Assembly: GCF_918797505.1 (NCBI RefSeq)
Contig: NC_092800.1
Location: 47,457,440-47,521,439, forward strand
Source: Bemisia tabaci
Lineage: Eukaryota; Arthropoda; Insecta; Hemiptera; Aleyrodidae
Direction of reading: 5' to 3'
DNA: 64,000 nt
The notes beneath the pieces were generated by a model. That model was not told the DNA's origin. It saw nothing but the letters and a program-made list of their open reading frames with translations, and searched no databases. A program made the translations under genes and the position numbers. Positions 32,815-45,994 of this stretch are shown in pieces. Every line of letters begins with the position of its first letter. Within the stretch, counting starts at the first letter, position 1.

Positions 32815-35320
32815 GGCCTTTTTTGTGCGTACGTCCGTGTCATTCCGCATTCTCATTGATCTTTCATTAACCAATCAGAAAACGTCATTGAAAATCCCCG
32901 GGAAATTTAAATGTATTCTTCCGTAAATCATTCGATATTAATGATAGGTAGACACGGATAAAAATGGGATGTATTTCTTCTAGTTAACCAGGATAAAATG
33001 GAGGAATATTACCTATACAGGATAGTCCTGGAAAAACGGGATGTACCTCTATTAATAAACTGGGATGAAGGGAAGGATATCGATCTTCGTGTATCGCTCT
33101 TCGATATATCGCTTGATTTAAAGGAGTATTGATTGGGATAAAAGGTGATTTCTTCTCATTAAACAGTATAAAAGGTAGTAATATTACCTATACAGGATAG
33201 TCTTGAAAATAACGGGATGTACCTTTATTAATAAACCGGGATAACAGGAAGGATATCGATCTTTGTGTATCGATCTTCGATACATCATTTGTTCTAAAGC
33301 AGTATTGACTGGGATAAACGGGATTTCTTCATAATGACCGGGATAAAAGGGAGGAATTTTACCTATACAGGATAGTCATGGATAAAACGGGATGTAATTA
33401 TATTAAGAAACCGGGTTAACAGGAAGGATCTTTGTGTATCGCTCTTCGATACATCGTTTGATTGAAAGCAGTATTGACTGGGATAAAACGGGATTTCTTC
33501 ATAGTGACCGGGATAATATGCAGTAATTTTACCTATCCAGGATAGTCATGGATAAAACGGGATGTAAAAATGTTAAAAAACCGGGATAACAGGTCGGGCT
33601 TCTCCGATTTTATCCCGGTCGTGATTTAGGGATTTTATCGTCCAAAAATGGGAAAATTGGGGAGAGGAACGGGCAGCCTCGCCGTATTGTGATTATCGAT
33701 ACATGCGATTATCAGTTTGATGTGTTTTTTGTGTTTGTTGTGTGTTTCGTGTCACAAAAAACACATCAAATGCATCATGAAACACAGCAAACACATCCAA
33801 CACATCATGAAACACAATCAAACATATCAAACACATCAAACACATCATGAAACACAGCAAACACATCATGAAACACATCAAACACATCAAACACAACAAA
33901 CACATCATGAAACACAATCAAACACATCAAACACAGCAAACACATCATGAAAAACAGCAAACACATCAAACACATCATGAAACACAATCAAACACAACAA
34001 ACACACCATGAAACACAATCAAACAAATCAAACACATCAAACTGACAATCGCATGTATCGATAATCGCAATGACAATTTTACCTAAACAGGTTAGTCATG
34101 GATAATCCCGTTGTATCCCAGTCAATTTTGCTTTAGAAGAAACGATGTATCGAAGATCGATACACAAAGATCGATATCCTTCCTGTTATCCCGGTTTATT
34201 TATGTAGGTACATCCCGTTTGTTCCAAGACTATCCTGTATAGGTAATATTCCTACCTTTTATACTGGTTAATGAGAAGAAATCACCTTTTACACCAGTCA
34301 ATACTCCTTTAAATGAAACGATATATCGAATATCGATAAAACACATCAAACACATCAAACTGATAATCGAATGTATCCATAATCGCAACACGGCGATGCT
34401 GCGGTTGCTTAGCAACCGCGGACCCGTTCCTCTCCTCAATTTTCCCATTTTTTCACGATAAAATCCCTAAATCACGACCGGGATAAAATCGGAGTAGCCC
34501 GACCTGTTATCCCGGTTTCTTAACATTGTTACATCCCGTTTTATCCATGACTATCCTGTATAGGTAGAATTCCTCCCTTTTATCCCGGTTATTATGAAGA
34601 AATCCCGTTTTATCCCAGTCAAAACTGCTTTAGAACAAACGATGTATCGAAGATCGATATCCTTCCTGTTATCCCGGTTTCTTAACATAGTTACATCCCG
34701 TTTTATCCATGACTATCCTGTATAGGTAAAATTCCTCCCTTTTATCCCGGTTATTATGAAGAAATCCCGTTTTATCCCAGTCAATACTGCTTTAGAACAA
34801 ATGATGTATCGAAGATCGATATCCTTCCTGTTATCCCGGTTTATTAATCCCTTTATTTCACATCCCTATATTCCCTTTATTTTCCCTTTTTTTTTACATC
34901 CCTTTATTTCTAAGACTATCCTGTATAGGTAATATTACTACCTTTTATACTGGTTAATGAGAAGAAATCACCTTTTATCCCAGTCAATATTCCTTTTAAT
35001 CAAACGATATATCGAAGAGCGATACATAAAGATCGATATCCTTCCCTTCATCCCAGTTTATTAATAGAGGTACATCCCGTTTTTCCAGGAATATCCTGTA
35101 TAGGTAATATTCCTCCATTTTATCCTGGCTAATTAGAAGAAATACATCCTATTTTTATCCGTGTCTACCTATCATTAATATCGAATGATTTACGGAAGAA
35201 TACCTTTAAATTTCCCGGGGATTTTCAATGACGTTTTCTGATTGGTTAATGAAAGACCAATGAGAATGCGAAATGACACGGACGTACACACAAAAAAGGC
35301 CTTATTTTTTTTTACTATAG
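32815..35320. repeat. 2.5-kb inverted repeat inside the nested element
   Basis: ggccttttttgtgcgtacgt at 32815 is mirrored at about 35300, and bgcggatatcgat-type ccgggataa units run outward in both arms. The centre holds the second minisatellite. gtcgggcttctccgatttta (33591) pairs with its complement near 34485. Confidence 0.8.
33755..34050. repeat. AAACACATCATGAAACACA minisatellite, second array
   Basis: Same 21-bp family as 31.8-32.2 kb, at the centre of the nested inverted repeat. Flanked by acatgcgattatcagtttga and catcaaactgacaatcgcat, which are complementary. Confidence 0.85.
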
Positions 35321-35331
35321 TAAGATAAAGA

Positions 35332-35520
35332 CCAATGTTCGCTCACGGGCAACTGTATGTAGCATTGACTAGATGTAGGACTAAAGAAGGTTTAAAAATA
35401 AAAATCATTAATTTTGATGACAACAAAAATAAAAACACAGCAATGAACATTGTGTATCAAGAAGTTCTGCTAAAACTTTGTTTATTTTCTACTGTTAAAA
35501 TTGAAGAATGCAGTATGTAA
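35332..35520 (+). pseudogene. Helitron Pif1-type helicase, C-terminal part 2
   Basis: Encodes PMFAHGQLYVALTRCRTKEG, then LKIKIINFD and NIVYQEVL, the direct continuation of the helicase fragment ending at 32534. It includes the (F/S)HGQLYVA(L/C)(S/T)R motif. It ends at a natural stop codon, about 240 bp before the Helitron 3' terminus, the normal layout. Confidence 0.88.
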
Positions 35521-35671
35521 TTATTATCTTCAAAACAATTAATTTTGTCACTATGAACAAAACATTTTTTATTATGAATATAACTTAAAACAAGCAGTGA
35601 ACTCCAACACAATGTGTTTATAAGGCGCGTCATTAAATCGCACATATCAACCCCTACAAACAATGATGTAT

Positions 35672-35764
35672 AAAAAAAAAATTATGTGATATTTTCATCA
35701 TTAATTAACAGAATTCAAGAGGGGGTTGGGCCGCGGAGCGGCCAGGGGGCGTAGCCCTCTAGTT
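35672..35764 (+). repeat. Helitron 3' terminal hairpin and its inverted twin
   Basis: The segment is complementary to 32533-32625: ttatgtgatattttcatcat, gaattc, ggggttgggccgcggagcgg and gcgtagccctctag pair with the other copy. Each is the 3' end of one Helitron in this nest. Confidence 0.8.
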
Positions 35765-36290
35765 ATTAAATATAAACTTACCACTACTAATACTGATATA
35801 ATTCTATACCTTAGAAGGAAAAGGATACCTACTTCCAGTTTTAAGGGATGGAGATGGATACAAAATGCAGTCTTGCTGGCTGATGAGTAAAAAACAATTT
35901 TATTACGGCTCAAAAAAAGGGACTTTTAGAATTGGATTCGTTTCATTTCAATGATTTATTCACTAATTTATTTTTATTGATCGACAATCTGTTGTTTTAT
36001 TTCTATAAGCAGGGTAATAATATCCAAATGAAGTAGGGTCCTTTTGGCGTGGAGGTGAACCTTTCCAGATTTTTTTTCAAATATAACCTATGGACAAAAA
36101 GACAAAACGACTTGATACAAAATCTCCTAAAGAATACAGGTACCAACATACACAGTCGAAAAACACGTAACTCCAACTGCTTTGCACTGATACAGTTAAA
36201 AGTCTCCGTTAACGTTCTATTACAAAGGGAATACACCAATTGTCAAGGAATCTTTTTGTTGGGTTTTCAGACCCAAAGGATAGTTTTATT
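35765..36290. other. AT-rich non-coding stretch
   Basis: No supported feature. Confidence 0.4.
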
Positions 36291-36440
36291 TGTCATTTTT
36301 AGTGGATGTACTTTCAGTTGATTCTTCCCGCTATTTCTACCGTGCTGCCCACCTTCTCATCTCTCCCCGCGTTGTCACCCGCGCCGCCTTATCTTTTCGC
36401 AGCGGGCTCGCCGACATCGGCGCAGCTTTTCTGCGCAACC

Positions 36441-36528
36441 ATGCCTCGCGGTGGCCGGACCGCAGCCCGTGGACGAGTAGGCCAGCATTCAGTTTCCAGC
36501 CGGCGCAGCAGATCTCGTCTCTCCCGCG
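36441..36528 (+). CDS. Possible first coding exon (Arg-rich)
   Basis: The ATG is in good context (cgcaaccATGcc) after a C/T-rich leader, and encodes MPRGGRTAARGRVGQHSVSS then RRSRSRLSR. A 5' splice-site candidate follows (CCGCG|GTACGC). An Arg/Ser-rich start of the MPRxGR type is seen at the N-terminus of CHCHD2/CHCHD10-like proteins, but the match is too short to name the gene. No downstream exon was recognised. The GC content is higher than the surroundings. Confidence 0.25.
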
Positions 36529-36529
36529 G

Positions 36530-38355
36530 TACGCTCGACGTCACTTTTTATTTACGTATATTTTCGCCACGACGTTTTTCCGTGGTATGATTTCCACTTT
36601 CCTCAGGAAGCACATACCTTGAGAAGACCCTAGGGACGCTCATTCCCCTGTTTGCCCCAGGACGATTTTCCGTGGGAAGCTCATTTCCCCAGGACGGTTT
36701 TCCCCTGGGAAGTTTATCGTTTCATCGTTTCGGTATTTTCCTTCATTCTTCTCGTGGTGGGATGCCTAGGTACGCGGTACGCCTACTTGCCTTGGGTTGT
36801 CCCCGAGATGATCCTCTCTCTTTCTTTTTAGTCATTTTTCTCGTTTTCTCCTTCTATTTTTCACGGTCCTCCGAACCCTCTTTTTCACTCCGTCTACGGA
36901 CGCGACACTTTTCTTTGAAAAGTTTACACCGAACTCCTCCATTTGCCAGCACGTCACACCTGCCAACATATTCCCCTTGCTGCAAGGTTCCGCCTATCAA
37001 TCCTTATTACCTTAAAGACTCCCTCGTGATATTTCCGTACAGAAGGATCATTATGGAGAAGACGTTTTTACGACAAGTAACTGGAAAAGTAACCAAGTAT
37101 CGCAAAGCCTCGTATCACGGGCCTTTAAACCTTCCTCTCAGGGTTCCGCTACGCTGTTATCCGATCATTATCCGACGGAGATTACATTAGCCCTGTATAC
37201 TCGATCCCTGAGATCTGTCGCAACGTAAATCACGCCGAGCTGCGGACACATGCTTTATTTCATGTGTGTTTCTTTCTTCTCCTCTTCAATTTTAAATTCC
37301 ACATCCTAGGCGGGATCCGCCTATGGAAGGGACGGCGTCTGGAGCGTGATTGAAGAAACGTTTCCTTTACCTCCAAATTTGTAAAAGAATGAAGGTGCCT
37401 TCAACGTAGGACCTTCTCTTTGAAGTATTAAATCAATACTTCTCATTAGACTCGCAGAATATTCCGTAAAGAAACAAGTCGTACGCGGTAATTTACCTGC
37501 TTGTCGTAGGCTCCCCTGGTTTTGATTGCTCAATCGTCCTGTTCAGTTGCGGGATTCGTGTTGTCGCCGGAAATCTATTGTCATTCCTAGGACAGAGGAA
37601 AATTTAACTTTGAAATATACTGTAAAAAGTGAACTTCTCACTCCAACTACTATCGTTAAAGACCCCCAAATTGTACAATCGAAACCGTTACGTTTAGAAG
37701 CCCGCCAAAAGCGACTACTCGCAGTAACAATGCACGTACCTTTATATAGAGGGAATCCCAAGATGCTACAAATGAACATCTTTTCAATGAACAGAATAAT
37801 TCCCGACGTTTAAACATACAGATGATACCTCCTTTTAACGATACGTGTAAAATTTATCTATAACTATTTGACATTGAATTCAGTACCACATATCACATTA
37901 TTAAATTAAAAAGGTAATTACTACATTTTACTTTTTCCCCCTAGACTTCAAAAATATTGCTCTGCTCATGAACCTCTTTCAAATTCCAGAAACTTCCACG
38001 AACTCCCAGAGCATCATCCCAACGAATCATCCAGCTCAAATTCACCGGCTCGGTTACTGATACTGTGACTTTAAGCAATACAGTAACCGGTTGGGTGTTC
38101 ATACACGATTCAGTAACCCTGTAGAGTGAACGATTCATCCATAATTTTGCCGATGTGGAAACACTCTATTTCAATTCCCGAAGCACCAGATGAAATTACT
38201 GCAAAATGCACTCCGCACAAAATTCAAGACGCACATAACTCGAATAGCCGTCACTATCCTGAATAAGTAATAGTTCCAATTAAGGAAAATGACGCTTCCA
38301 GCTCACGACAAAAAATAACCGTTTCCATACGAACCGCTAGTGGGCCAGTAGTTCA
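36530..38355. other. Non-coding stretch, pyrimidine-rich in part
   Basis: Frames at 36672-37190 and 37526-37813 have no recognisable domain. Could be intron if the exon at 36.44 kb is real. Confidence 0.3.
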
Positions 38356-38357
38356 TA

Positions 38358-39853
38358 CAGGGTGATCCAAAAGTCCCTTCCACCACCACTACCTTTTCAC
38401 CTAATAAAGGTACAGATTTGAAACTTGGGGGATATTCCGAGGTCAAATTGAGGTACATTTTGGCTCCCCGAAAATTTTCAGGAGCCCCCCCCCCCCCCAA
38501 ACTCTTCTTTTTCAAATGGGAAGACCACCTTTGTGAAAGCTTCTTCCAAAGAGCATACAAAAAAAAGAGCGGGAAAGTTATAATACTGTCGTATTAGAAA
38601 AGCGCTCAGGTTTTAGTGAATGTATTTAGTGCAGAAAGGAAGTATAAACTCCGTCTACTTGGGTGGGAAATGGAAATAAAACATCGGCTGATAGCAAACA
38701 AAGGTTACCAAGGAAACCGTAGACACGTATTTTCGTTCCCCGAAAATGATAGCCACCGTTGAGCTCATCAGGCGCGTTTTTTTTAGGCTTTATTTCATGT
38801 CAACGATCAATTTCGATAATAATTACTTTACCACCAAGGAATTGTCGTATAGACAAACGATCGAAATCGAAACCACCTGCCCATTACGTTAGAAGCATAA
38901 AATACATTTTTCACAGCTTGATGTATTTTAAAAATGGAAACCCTCCCCCCCCCCCCAAAAAAAAAAGCCTACACATCCATGAGGTGATGCGCCATTTAAA
39001 CGAATTACCACTAGTATACTAGTACTCTAGAGTCAAGTCGAAATTAAGAAGCGCTGCTTGTCAGCTGATCGCTTAAGACTTTCCTCGCAAAGCCGAACTC
39101 AATATCTCAAACCGTTTCAAAATGGCCGCCGGTTAAATTTCAAAATGGCCGAAATTCACACCGGTTATTTGTCGATGGATTTCCGCAAAAATCCGTATGT
39201 AGGGGTATTTTGACAAGAAAAAAACCGATTTGACGTTACATTTTAGAAAAAAAAACAAATTTCCGAAATGGCCACCGGTTCGAGTTTAAAATAGACGAAA
39301 ATCGTCACCTCCATGGTTCCTGATGGAGTCGCCTAAAACTTGGAATTTGAGAGTATTTTGCCATAAGATAAACAAATTTGATAACCGAGATTTCTAAAAC
39401 AAAATCTATGTTTGGTCAATTTGAACTTTAACCTTCGGCCATTTTGAATATTTCGGTTTTTTGGAAAATGTAACGTCAAAATCGTTTTTCTCGTGTCAAA
39501 ATACCCCTACATACCGATTTCCGCAGAAATCCATCGAAAAATAACCGGTGTGAATTTTCGGCCATTTTGAAATTTAACAGGCCGCCATTTTGAAACGGTT
39601 TGAGATATTGACTTCGGGTTTACCCGAATAGGTTTCTTTTTTATGCTCTTGCGAACGAGCTATCACTAAGGGGATCTTCCTATTTGAAATTAAAAGTTGG
39701 GGTCCGTTGCCCCCCAAGGGGGCCCCCTGAAAATTTTAAGGGGACCAAAACGGAGTTCCCTTTAACGTATAGGAATATCCCCCAAATTTCAAATCATTAT
39801 CTCAATTAGGTAAAAACTTAGAGGGGGTGGAAGGTACTTTCCGATCACCCTCT
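38358..39853. mobile_element. CAGGGTGATC-ended fold-back element, TA target
   Basis: Left end cagggtgatccaaaagtccc; right end complementary (atcaccctc), flanked by TA on both sides. Subterminal parts (gatttgaaacttgggggata) pair, and an inner pair of arms (39100-39280 with 39440-39612, caaaccgtttcaaaatggcc) completes the fold-back. Same type of ends as the element ending at 12075. No protein. Confidence 0.7.
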
Positions 39854-39854
39854 A

Positions 39855-40905
39855 TAAGCGATCATCCACACCCTATCCAATTGTAACATCTTAACTTCAC
39901 TGTCGGAAGCAGGACCCTTCTACACCATACTACTTCTCTACTAATCCGTTCCGAGGGACAAAATCTAACATTAATAATTAAAGATCGGAATAGTGGTACC
40001 TATTCAATCCGTCTGTGACTATTTTCTATCCCTAGGAAGAAGTTTATTTAACGGGAAGTCGGTATCGTTCTAATGAGCCCTCGCCGTTTAGTAAATCTGT
40101 AGTGATAAACTGCGCGGGAGTTGCACCAAGTAATGTCATCACCTTGTCAACTTCATTGTCCGAATCAAGGCCCCTGTAGACTGTCCTACTTTCAATTTAC
40201 CTCGAAAATGCGTGGGGTAAAATTACCCAGTTTCAATGAATTTCCGAAAAACGTATCCTCCCCTTCAAATTGCTGTTACATCCCGGAGAGAGACTGTAAC
40301 GCGTCTCAAACGGTTCCATTATTGCCCAGCCACTTTCTGTGTGGAAAAAAAAAAAAAAAAAAAATTCTCCTTACGTTTGAAAATAATTTTCCATGTGAAA
40401 CTCAATGCCGCCAGCATCCAACACAAATTGCCAATGTGATTCAAAAAAAAAAAGAAGTGCAGGGCCTACTTCTACCTCGTGCCTATACTCTTACCCCCAC
40501 CTACCGTATCCAGAGTATCACACGCCCGAAGGGGGACGACATTTAGAAGCGGTCCCATCTTCGTCGGTGATATCTCAATATACTCGTCTTGCCATGGCCC
40601 TTTAAACAACATACATTCTCACATACTTTCTAGAACCATCCCTTATCCTGATACTCTCATGCGAATTCATTCCTACGAAGCCTCTCCCGCACATTCTTAG
40701 TAATTGAAACCTATTAGGCTGCTGCGTTTTGACGTTACCAGTTTAAAACCTCTCTCCCCAACCATTTCCCTTACTACTGTCGTTCCCTAATAGAAAATTA
40801 CCTACTTCTTCAGTCAAAGGGGAAGAGTCTCCTTTCCCTCGAACCGAGTCAAAGTCCGTCCACAACTTACATGTCCTTGAAGAGGGGAAATCCACACGGA
40901 TCCAT
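39855..40905. other. Non-coding stretch
   Basis: Includes an A-run at 40343-40362. The 141-codon frame (40121-40546) reads through it and is not accepted. Confidence 0.35.
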
Positions 40906-40910
40906 ATCCG

Positions 40911-41932
40911 CGGTGTAAGTCGGCAATCACATAACTCCAGTTTCGGCCGTTTTGAGTTACCTACAGAAATGATTTGCGGTACATGCCCTTTACCTGCTAT
41001 GAAAATATTTCTGTCGGAAAAAACCTAGAATCCACCCAAAAACGTACAACTCAAAACACGTATCTAGGAGTGAATTCCAATAACCCAAAACTCGTGACGT
41101 CGCGCCGCAATTTTACACAACGCGCCCTCTCCCGGGAAGAACCGTGAATAGTTTATGAGGGTAAATTAAAAGTTAGTAGGTCACGGAATCTTCAAAGAAC
41201 CAAAAAATTCTTATTGTTTTACCAACTAACGTCTAATCCGACGGATAACTGATCGATCGTCCGCTTAATTTTATCTTCAATTCATTTTAATTCGTAAATC
41301 GACGGCGTAAGTTCGCAATCACATAATTATCTCCTTCACGGTGGCTGATAATCTCCTCTCCTACGACACATTCGACATCATTACTTGCAGTTTATACCGA
41401 ATTCTCTTCGCATATAAAAGAAAACTTACGGCAGTTTTAAAGAATTTCCGTTGAGTAATTTTCCGTTTAAAAAATGAAGTGTGACAGGAAGTCTGCGACG
41501 TCGTACACCGAGCTATGCGATTGCCGAGCTACACCGTCGAATCGTTTTCCAGTGTCATTCTACAGATACGCTACCAATTAAAGCTTGGTAGAAGGAACTG
41601 TAGACTACTTTTATAGTGTGAGGAGTCTTATTCAGTCTTTATTCAGTCAACCTCGGCAAAGAATGGGTTCGCATTAGTCATTCGCAATCACGTATCTCGT
41701 AATTCAGTGTTGGACCTTACTTCCACGAACACATAACTCGGTTTTTCGGTCAATTCTGCTGACAGACGGGAATATTATTCAAAATGATAAGGGTCGTAGA
41801 CAGCATCTTATCTTTGCTGTCTCTAAGAATTATTTCCCCTATACCTTCAAAGATGAACAAAGTAGAGAGTTTTTTCCCTCTCCTGAAAAAACGTCTTTTC
41901 CGAGTTATGTGATTGCCGCCTTACCTACACCG
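40911..41932. mobile_element. TIR element with CGGTGTAAGTCGGCAATC ends, with a nested smaller one
   Basis: cggtgtaagtcggcaatcac at 40911 is mirrored at 41901-41932 (gagttatgtgattgccgcc then cacaccg-type end). Inside, 41303-41540 has a second pair of the same ends (cgacggcgtaagttcgcaat / gattgccgagctacaccgtc). The 41463-41500 part matches the interior end of the ACTACCAAACC MITE (gtgacaggaagtctgcgacg), linking the families. Confidence 0.6.
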
Positions 41933-41934
41933 TC

Positions 41935-43600
41935 CATATGCAACTCACAACTTTCCGCCGTGGAATCATACATAAATATTTATCACTATGTTACAGGAAA
42001 ACTTCCAGAAACTTGTATTGCAAAAGAGTGAAGGCAACTTCTTACCCTGTAATCGTTGCAAGTGTTGGGTTACGGGTCCGTTGGTACTCGTTAGACGTCT
42101 CCATCAAAACCACCTAACTCGGCACTATTTAAACTACCCCCCCCCACACCCACCCACACGTCTTCCGAAACGTTGGTCCCTAATATTTCCCTCGACTTCT
42201 AATAAGACAGACGTTTCCTTTACTGCATCCCAGCTATTTTACGCTATTCCTTTTCTGAAGTAAATATATCGAACTCAGTACGCAGTAAATTAGTGTACAT
42301 AGGATCTTCGACAAGTCACCTCCCCCTGTAAATTTTTTCCATCTAAAATATATGGAATTTGGAAGCTTGGCCTATTGTTACTACGCCAAGAGGAGATACT
42401 TTCTACCCGAGATATGGTGGTGGTGGGTGGGGGGGGGGGCGTGCGTGTCCCGTTATATACCAACACCAATGTTTCATTTCAAGTGGGAAGATACACCTTT
42501 TTATACGTTCTTTGAAATAAGTCTAAGAATTATAACTGTTCGTCGGTTTGAAGTCGACATCTTCATCTGTTTCAGAAAGGACGCCGGTAGAACTTTAACA
42601 TTGCCGAAAATTGTCATGTATGTTTTGCTGTTATGGTTTTTACTGAAACAGTGTATTCCGTCAGGAAAGGGGGGGGGGGTGTAATTGAAACACGTCATAA
42701 ACGAATTTCACCTTTAAGTTCCAAATTATCAAAAATTAGCAAATTGCCGCTATTTGAATTTCAAAATTGGTCAGAAGCCGTTTTTTTCCATCAAATGCGA
42801 TTTAAAAATAATGAATTTCATGCCTAAGAACGTCTCCCTTCCCTGATGTCTGACACGTGTTGATTCGCCAATAACCGACATCCCCCATTTACTGCCGTTT
42901 TTCACTCCAAGGCAGACACAATTTCTATAATTTCTGTTTTTTGGGATTATCTATTCTCAAATTCGTATGTCCAGCGTTGAGATACCTGTTAGTACTGACT
43001 TTCAGTAAAATCCTTCGACCAACAATTCGACATAACATTCCGCCATCTTAAACGGTAGGCCGACCTCAATTTGAAACGTCTTACGATAATCAGTTCCCAT
43101 TTACGTGAAAAATTTCCCTCTTTTGCCCTCTTCCCATGCACAAGGGACCTCTTCGCGTTTACGGAAAACTTCGGGGTCTATCAACCTTTGGAGACTCCTA
43201 GTGTTAAATGTCTACCCCGATTACTCCCAAAAATCAGGGTTGGGGGGCTGGGTTCGTGTCGTCAATTTTCCAACACTCCGTGCAATCATCTGCATTCGAG
43301 TCAGGTCCGTAGGACATTCCATCCTCCGAAGTTCTTCCGAAGCGATGAAAAAGACGGCTCTTTAGCATTTTTCTCACAGGTTCATTCGTAAAATTTGAAA
43401 CTTACACTTCCTATCACCTGCCTTAAATTCGGAGAAACTGTCACATTAGATAATTTTTCCTCCCTTTTTTCGAGAGGAAACGTACTCAAACGTCTCCCGC
43501 TCCGTTTTCATCATGTCGTAGGCAGTGGAATTCACAATCGAACTCCATACGGCTTCTCGAAACACAGGCTCGCCGGAAATAATTTTGACTTATTTTATCT
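41935..43600. other. Non-coding stretch
   Basis: Has C-runs and G-runs (42138, 42429, 42668) and several short frames without domains. No gene is supported. Confidence 0.35.
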
Positions 43601-43604
43601 CACG

Positions 43605-43880
43605 AAAGTCTCGATACACCAACAAATTTCGAACAAATATTCATCAAAGTGGATCTCTCGATGACTGATCGTCACCATCCAACAGTTATCCTTCATCAAA
43701 ATTTCACGGGCTGGCAAATTTTTATGAGAATTACACTCTCCTCATTCTTCAATTTTTTTGCCACAGGACACCTATCTGGCAACTTTCTTTTTAAAATTAG
43801 GCAAAAAGTTTTTACTTGACTCCTGATGTGTCCCGACACTTTGATGGTAATCGATTCGAGAATTTGATCGTGTATCAATT
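43605..43880. mobile_element. MITE with GATCAAATTC ends, diverged copy
   Basis: gatgactgatcgtcaccatc and tcccgacactttgatgg, then cgagaatttgatcgtgtatc, follow the same order as the copy at 18988-19285. Confidence 0.6.
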
Positions 43881-43884
43881 TTTT

Positions 43885-45990
43885 TTTAAAAACCCGATCC
43901 CTTGATCGATTTGTTGCCTCCTTATTCAAAACAATGTAGGTCCTTCTCGAATATTAATCCGCTCTTGTGAAATTATAAACGTCACATTATTGTACATTTC
44001 CTTTCACTTTTCCACCGTTAAAGTGAGATTTATAATTTTCGTCATGCTTTTCGCCTACAACTCCTACTTCATGATGTACGTTTTGATAGCTACTACTACT
44101 ATTCACCTCGTGTCACAAACCTCATTTGGATATCAATCATAGTTTGCAACTCCCACCCTTATTCCCAATGGACCATTAAACATTCCACGGATTTCAGCAT
44201 ACCGATAAAAGTTCCTTAAACCAAAATTCCCGTTTAAGACGATGCCCACGTGAAATTTACCGTTATCAACTTCTTACGAACATTTTTAATGATGTTTGAT
44301 TTTCGAATTCAAAGCACCCGCTCATGAAAACTCAATCCTCTACGTGATGCACATCCCACTCAAAACGTTTTCATGAGTGACTCCGCGATATACAAATGTG
44401 GCAATCTTAATCTTGTCGCTTCGCCTCACCTATACCAGATTGCTTATACTTTGAGCAACACATGGTGGGAAATGGACATTCCTCGACTTAAAATCTTGCT
44501 ACTACTGTTGTGAAGCGCTATTTTACTCACCTATAACTTCTAGTTTCTTGTGAGCGGGTAGTTCAAATTACGCGTAACCAATGCGAAGTAAAAACGTCAA
44601 TATCTTAGTTAGCAATTCGTGTCAATAATATTCGTTGGGCCAATCGTCTTCTACGCGAAATTATGTTTCAGAAACACATATCACAGCCGTTAAATTCGTA
44701 CATTGTCTAGTATTTCATTCTTTTGTGACGACTTCCACAAATCCCCGAATCCACCTTTAAAAACTTGAGGGAAGAAAACTCCAATATAAAGCAATAACTT
44801 TCCCCATATAAGGTTCTGCATGAAACTAAATGTATTGAATTATTTGTGGAAAATTTCCAATTTACTTGATTCGTTTTCTGAAAGAAATATATTTGACATA
44901 AAAGTAAAGCAAAACTAAACAAAAATTACAATCATAAGAAGATTCAACACAATCACATACTTCCATACTTTAAAGATAAAAATTATAGAAGAAATTCCAA
45001 AACCAAATATCAGTAGAGTAAGTGAGCTTATAACATATACGAGGAACATCATTCACACTAAAAGAAATTTTCCCGATCAGATCCACATCAACTGTAGGTG
45101 CATGGACACATCACCGAAAGAACATAAATGTACAACACTTAAAGAAGGGGATAAAAATTATTTTTTTTTTTTTTTTATAATAATACAAATAATCGGGTAC
45201 CACTACACAATCAATCCACCTATGTTTTCAAATCTCACAAACCATCTGACATTAGGGATATTTCAGTGGCACATTGACACAAATACGAAGGAATTTTCCT
45301 CGAGGGAACAGACGAAGTAAAAACATTTATAACGGAAACTTTACACGTCTCCTATATAAGCAGTCCCATATCGATTACATGATCCCTCAAAAGATTATGC
45401 GAACCGTCAAATCATAGATGTCAATTGAAAGTCTTATCAAATTATTCATAATTATGAGAATCCTTACCTAATACCACAATAGCGGCAACAAGACCATGTT
45501 AACAAACCCATTCAATAAAACCGATGAACCACTGAAAATAATAGTTGTACATACGAAAAAAACTAAATCCATACCGTCATTTGAAATAAAAACTATAAAA
45601 GTAGGAAACGTTACGAAGGATAAATATCCGAATAGAAATGTAAAGAGACAAATTTAAGTACTAATCCCTTATAAAGAAAACTTTTACAAAAATTAGTACT
45701 TCTAAAAGACCTCCAAGAAGCGTCAGAATCTACTCTCCTCAACTAATCCTAATCTTCTCATATACTACTCCGCTCCTTGTGTAACGGTTATTCCTCTTAA
45801 AGTAAAAGCTATACAACCCCCTAAGAAAAGTCGATTGCAATAATAACGTTTATGTCTCGTCAACATGTGAAAATCACTTACATTTCAATTCTTCATCCCC
45901 CGACGCTGTCACATTTTTCAAAGTGGGTCGTCTATCTGATGCGACTTTAGGTACTGCCAAACATAAATTTGGAACTTCAACACCCGGTTC
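43885..45990. other. AT-rich non-coding stretch
   Basis: No supported feature; a T-run at 45161-45176. Confidence 0.4.
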
Positions 45991-45994
45991 TTAT

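Larger units (their letters stand above)
32535..35325 (-). mobile_element. Nested Helitron relative inserted in opposite orientation
   Basis: Its minus-strand 3' end (…agccctCTAG, next base T) is at 32538-32535. Its 5' end, TCTTACTATAGTAAAAA, starts at 35325. Both ends match the host element, so the two belong to one family. The body is itself palindromic: 32815-33735 and about 34340-35320 are inverted copies of the 'ccgggataa' repeats flanking a central 'aaacacatca' minisatellite. It encodes no protein. The insertion separates the helicase into two exon-like pieces. Confidence 0.75.
29724..35762 (+). mobile_element. Helitron with Pif1-helicase remnant, interrupted by a nested relative
   Basis: Rolling-circle transposon. 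The 5' end lies in TCTTATTACTATAG (29724-29734 region). The 3' end is a GC-rich hairpin (gggttgggccgcggagcgg then ccagggggcgtagccct) finishing CTAG at 35759-35762 and followed by T, as is typical for Helitrons. The interior contains about 180-bp repeats (29.9-31.8 kb), a 21-bp minisatellite (31.8-32.2 kb) and the C-terminal part of the helicase. The Rep domain and helicase N-terminus are missing. A second element (32535-35325) sits inside the helicase. Confidence 0.75.

Noticed and set aside
36672..37190. 172-codon frame
   Set aside because: Pyrimidine-rich sequence without domain, not bounded by splice signals; likely chance.
40121..40546. 141-codon frame
   Set aside because: Reads through an A-run as poly-Lys and shows no domain or exon signals.
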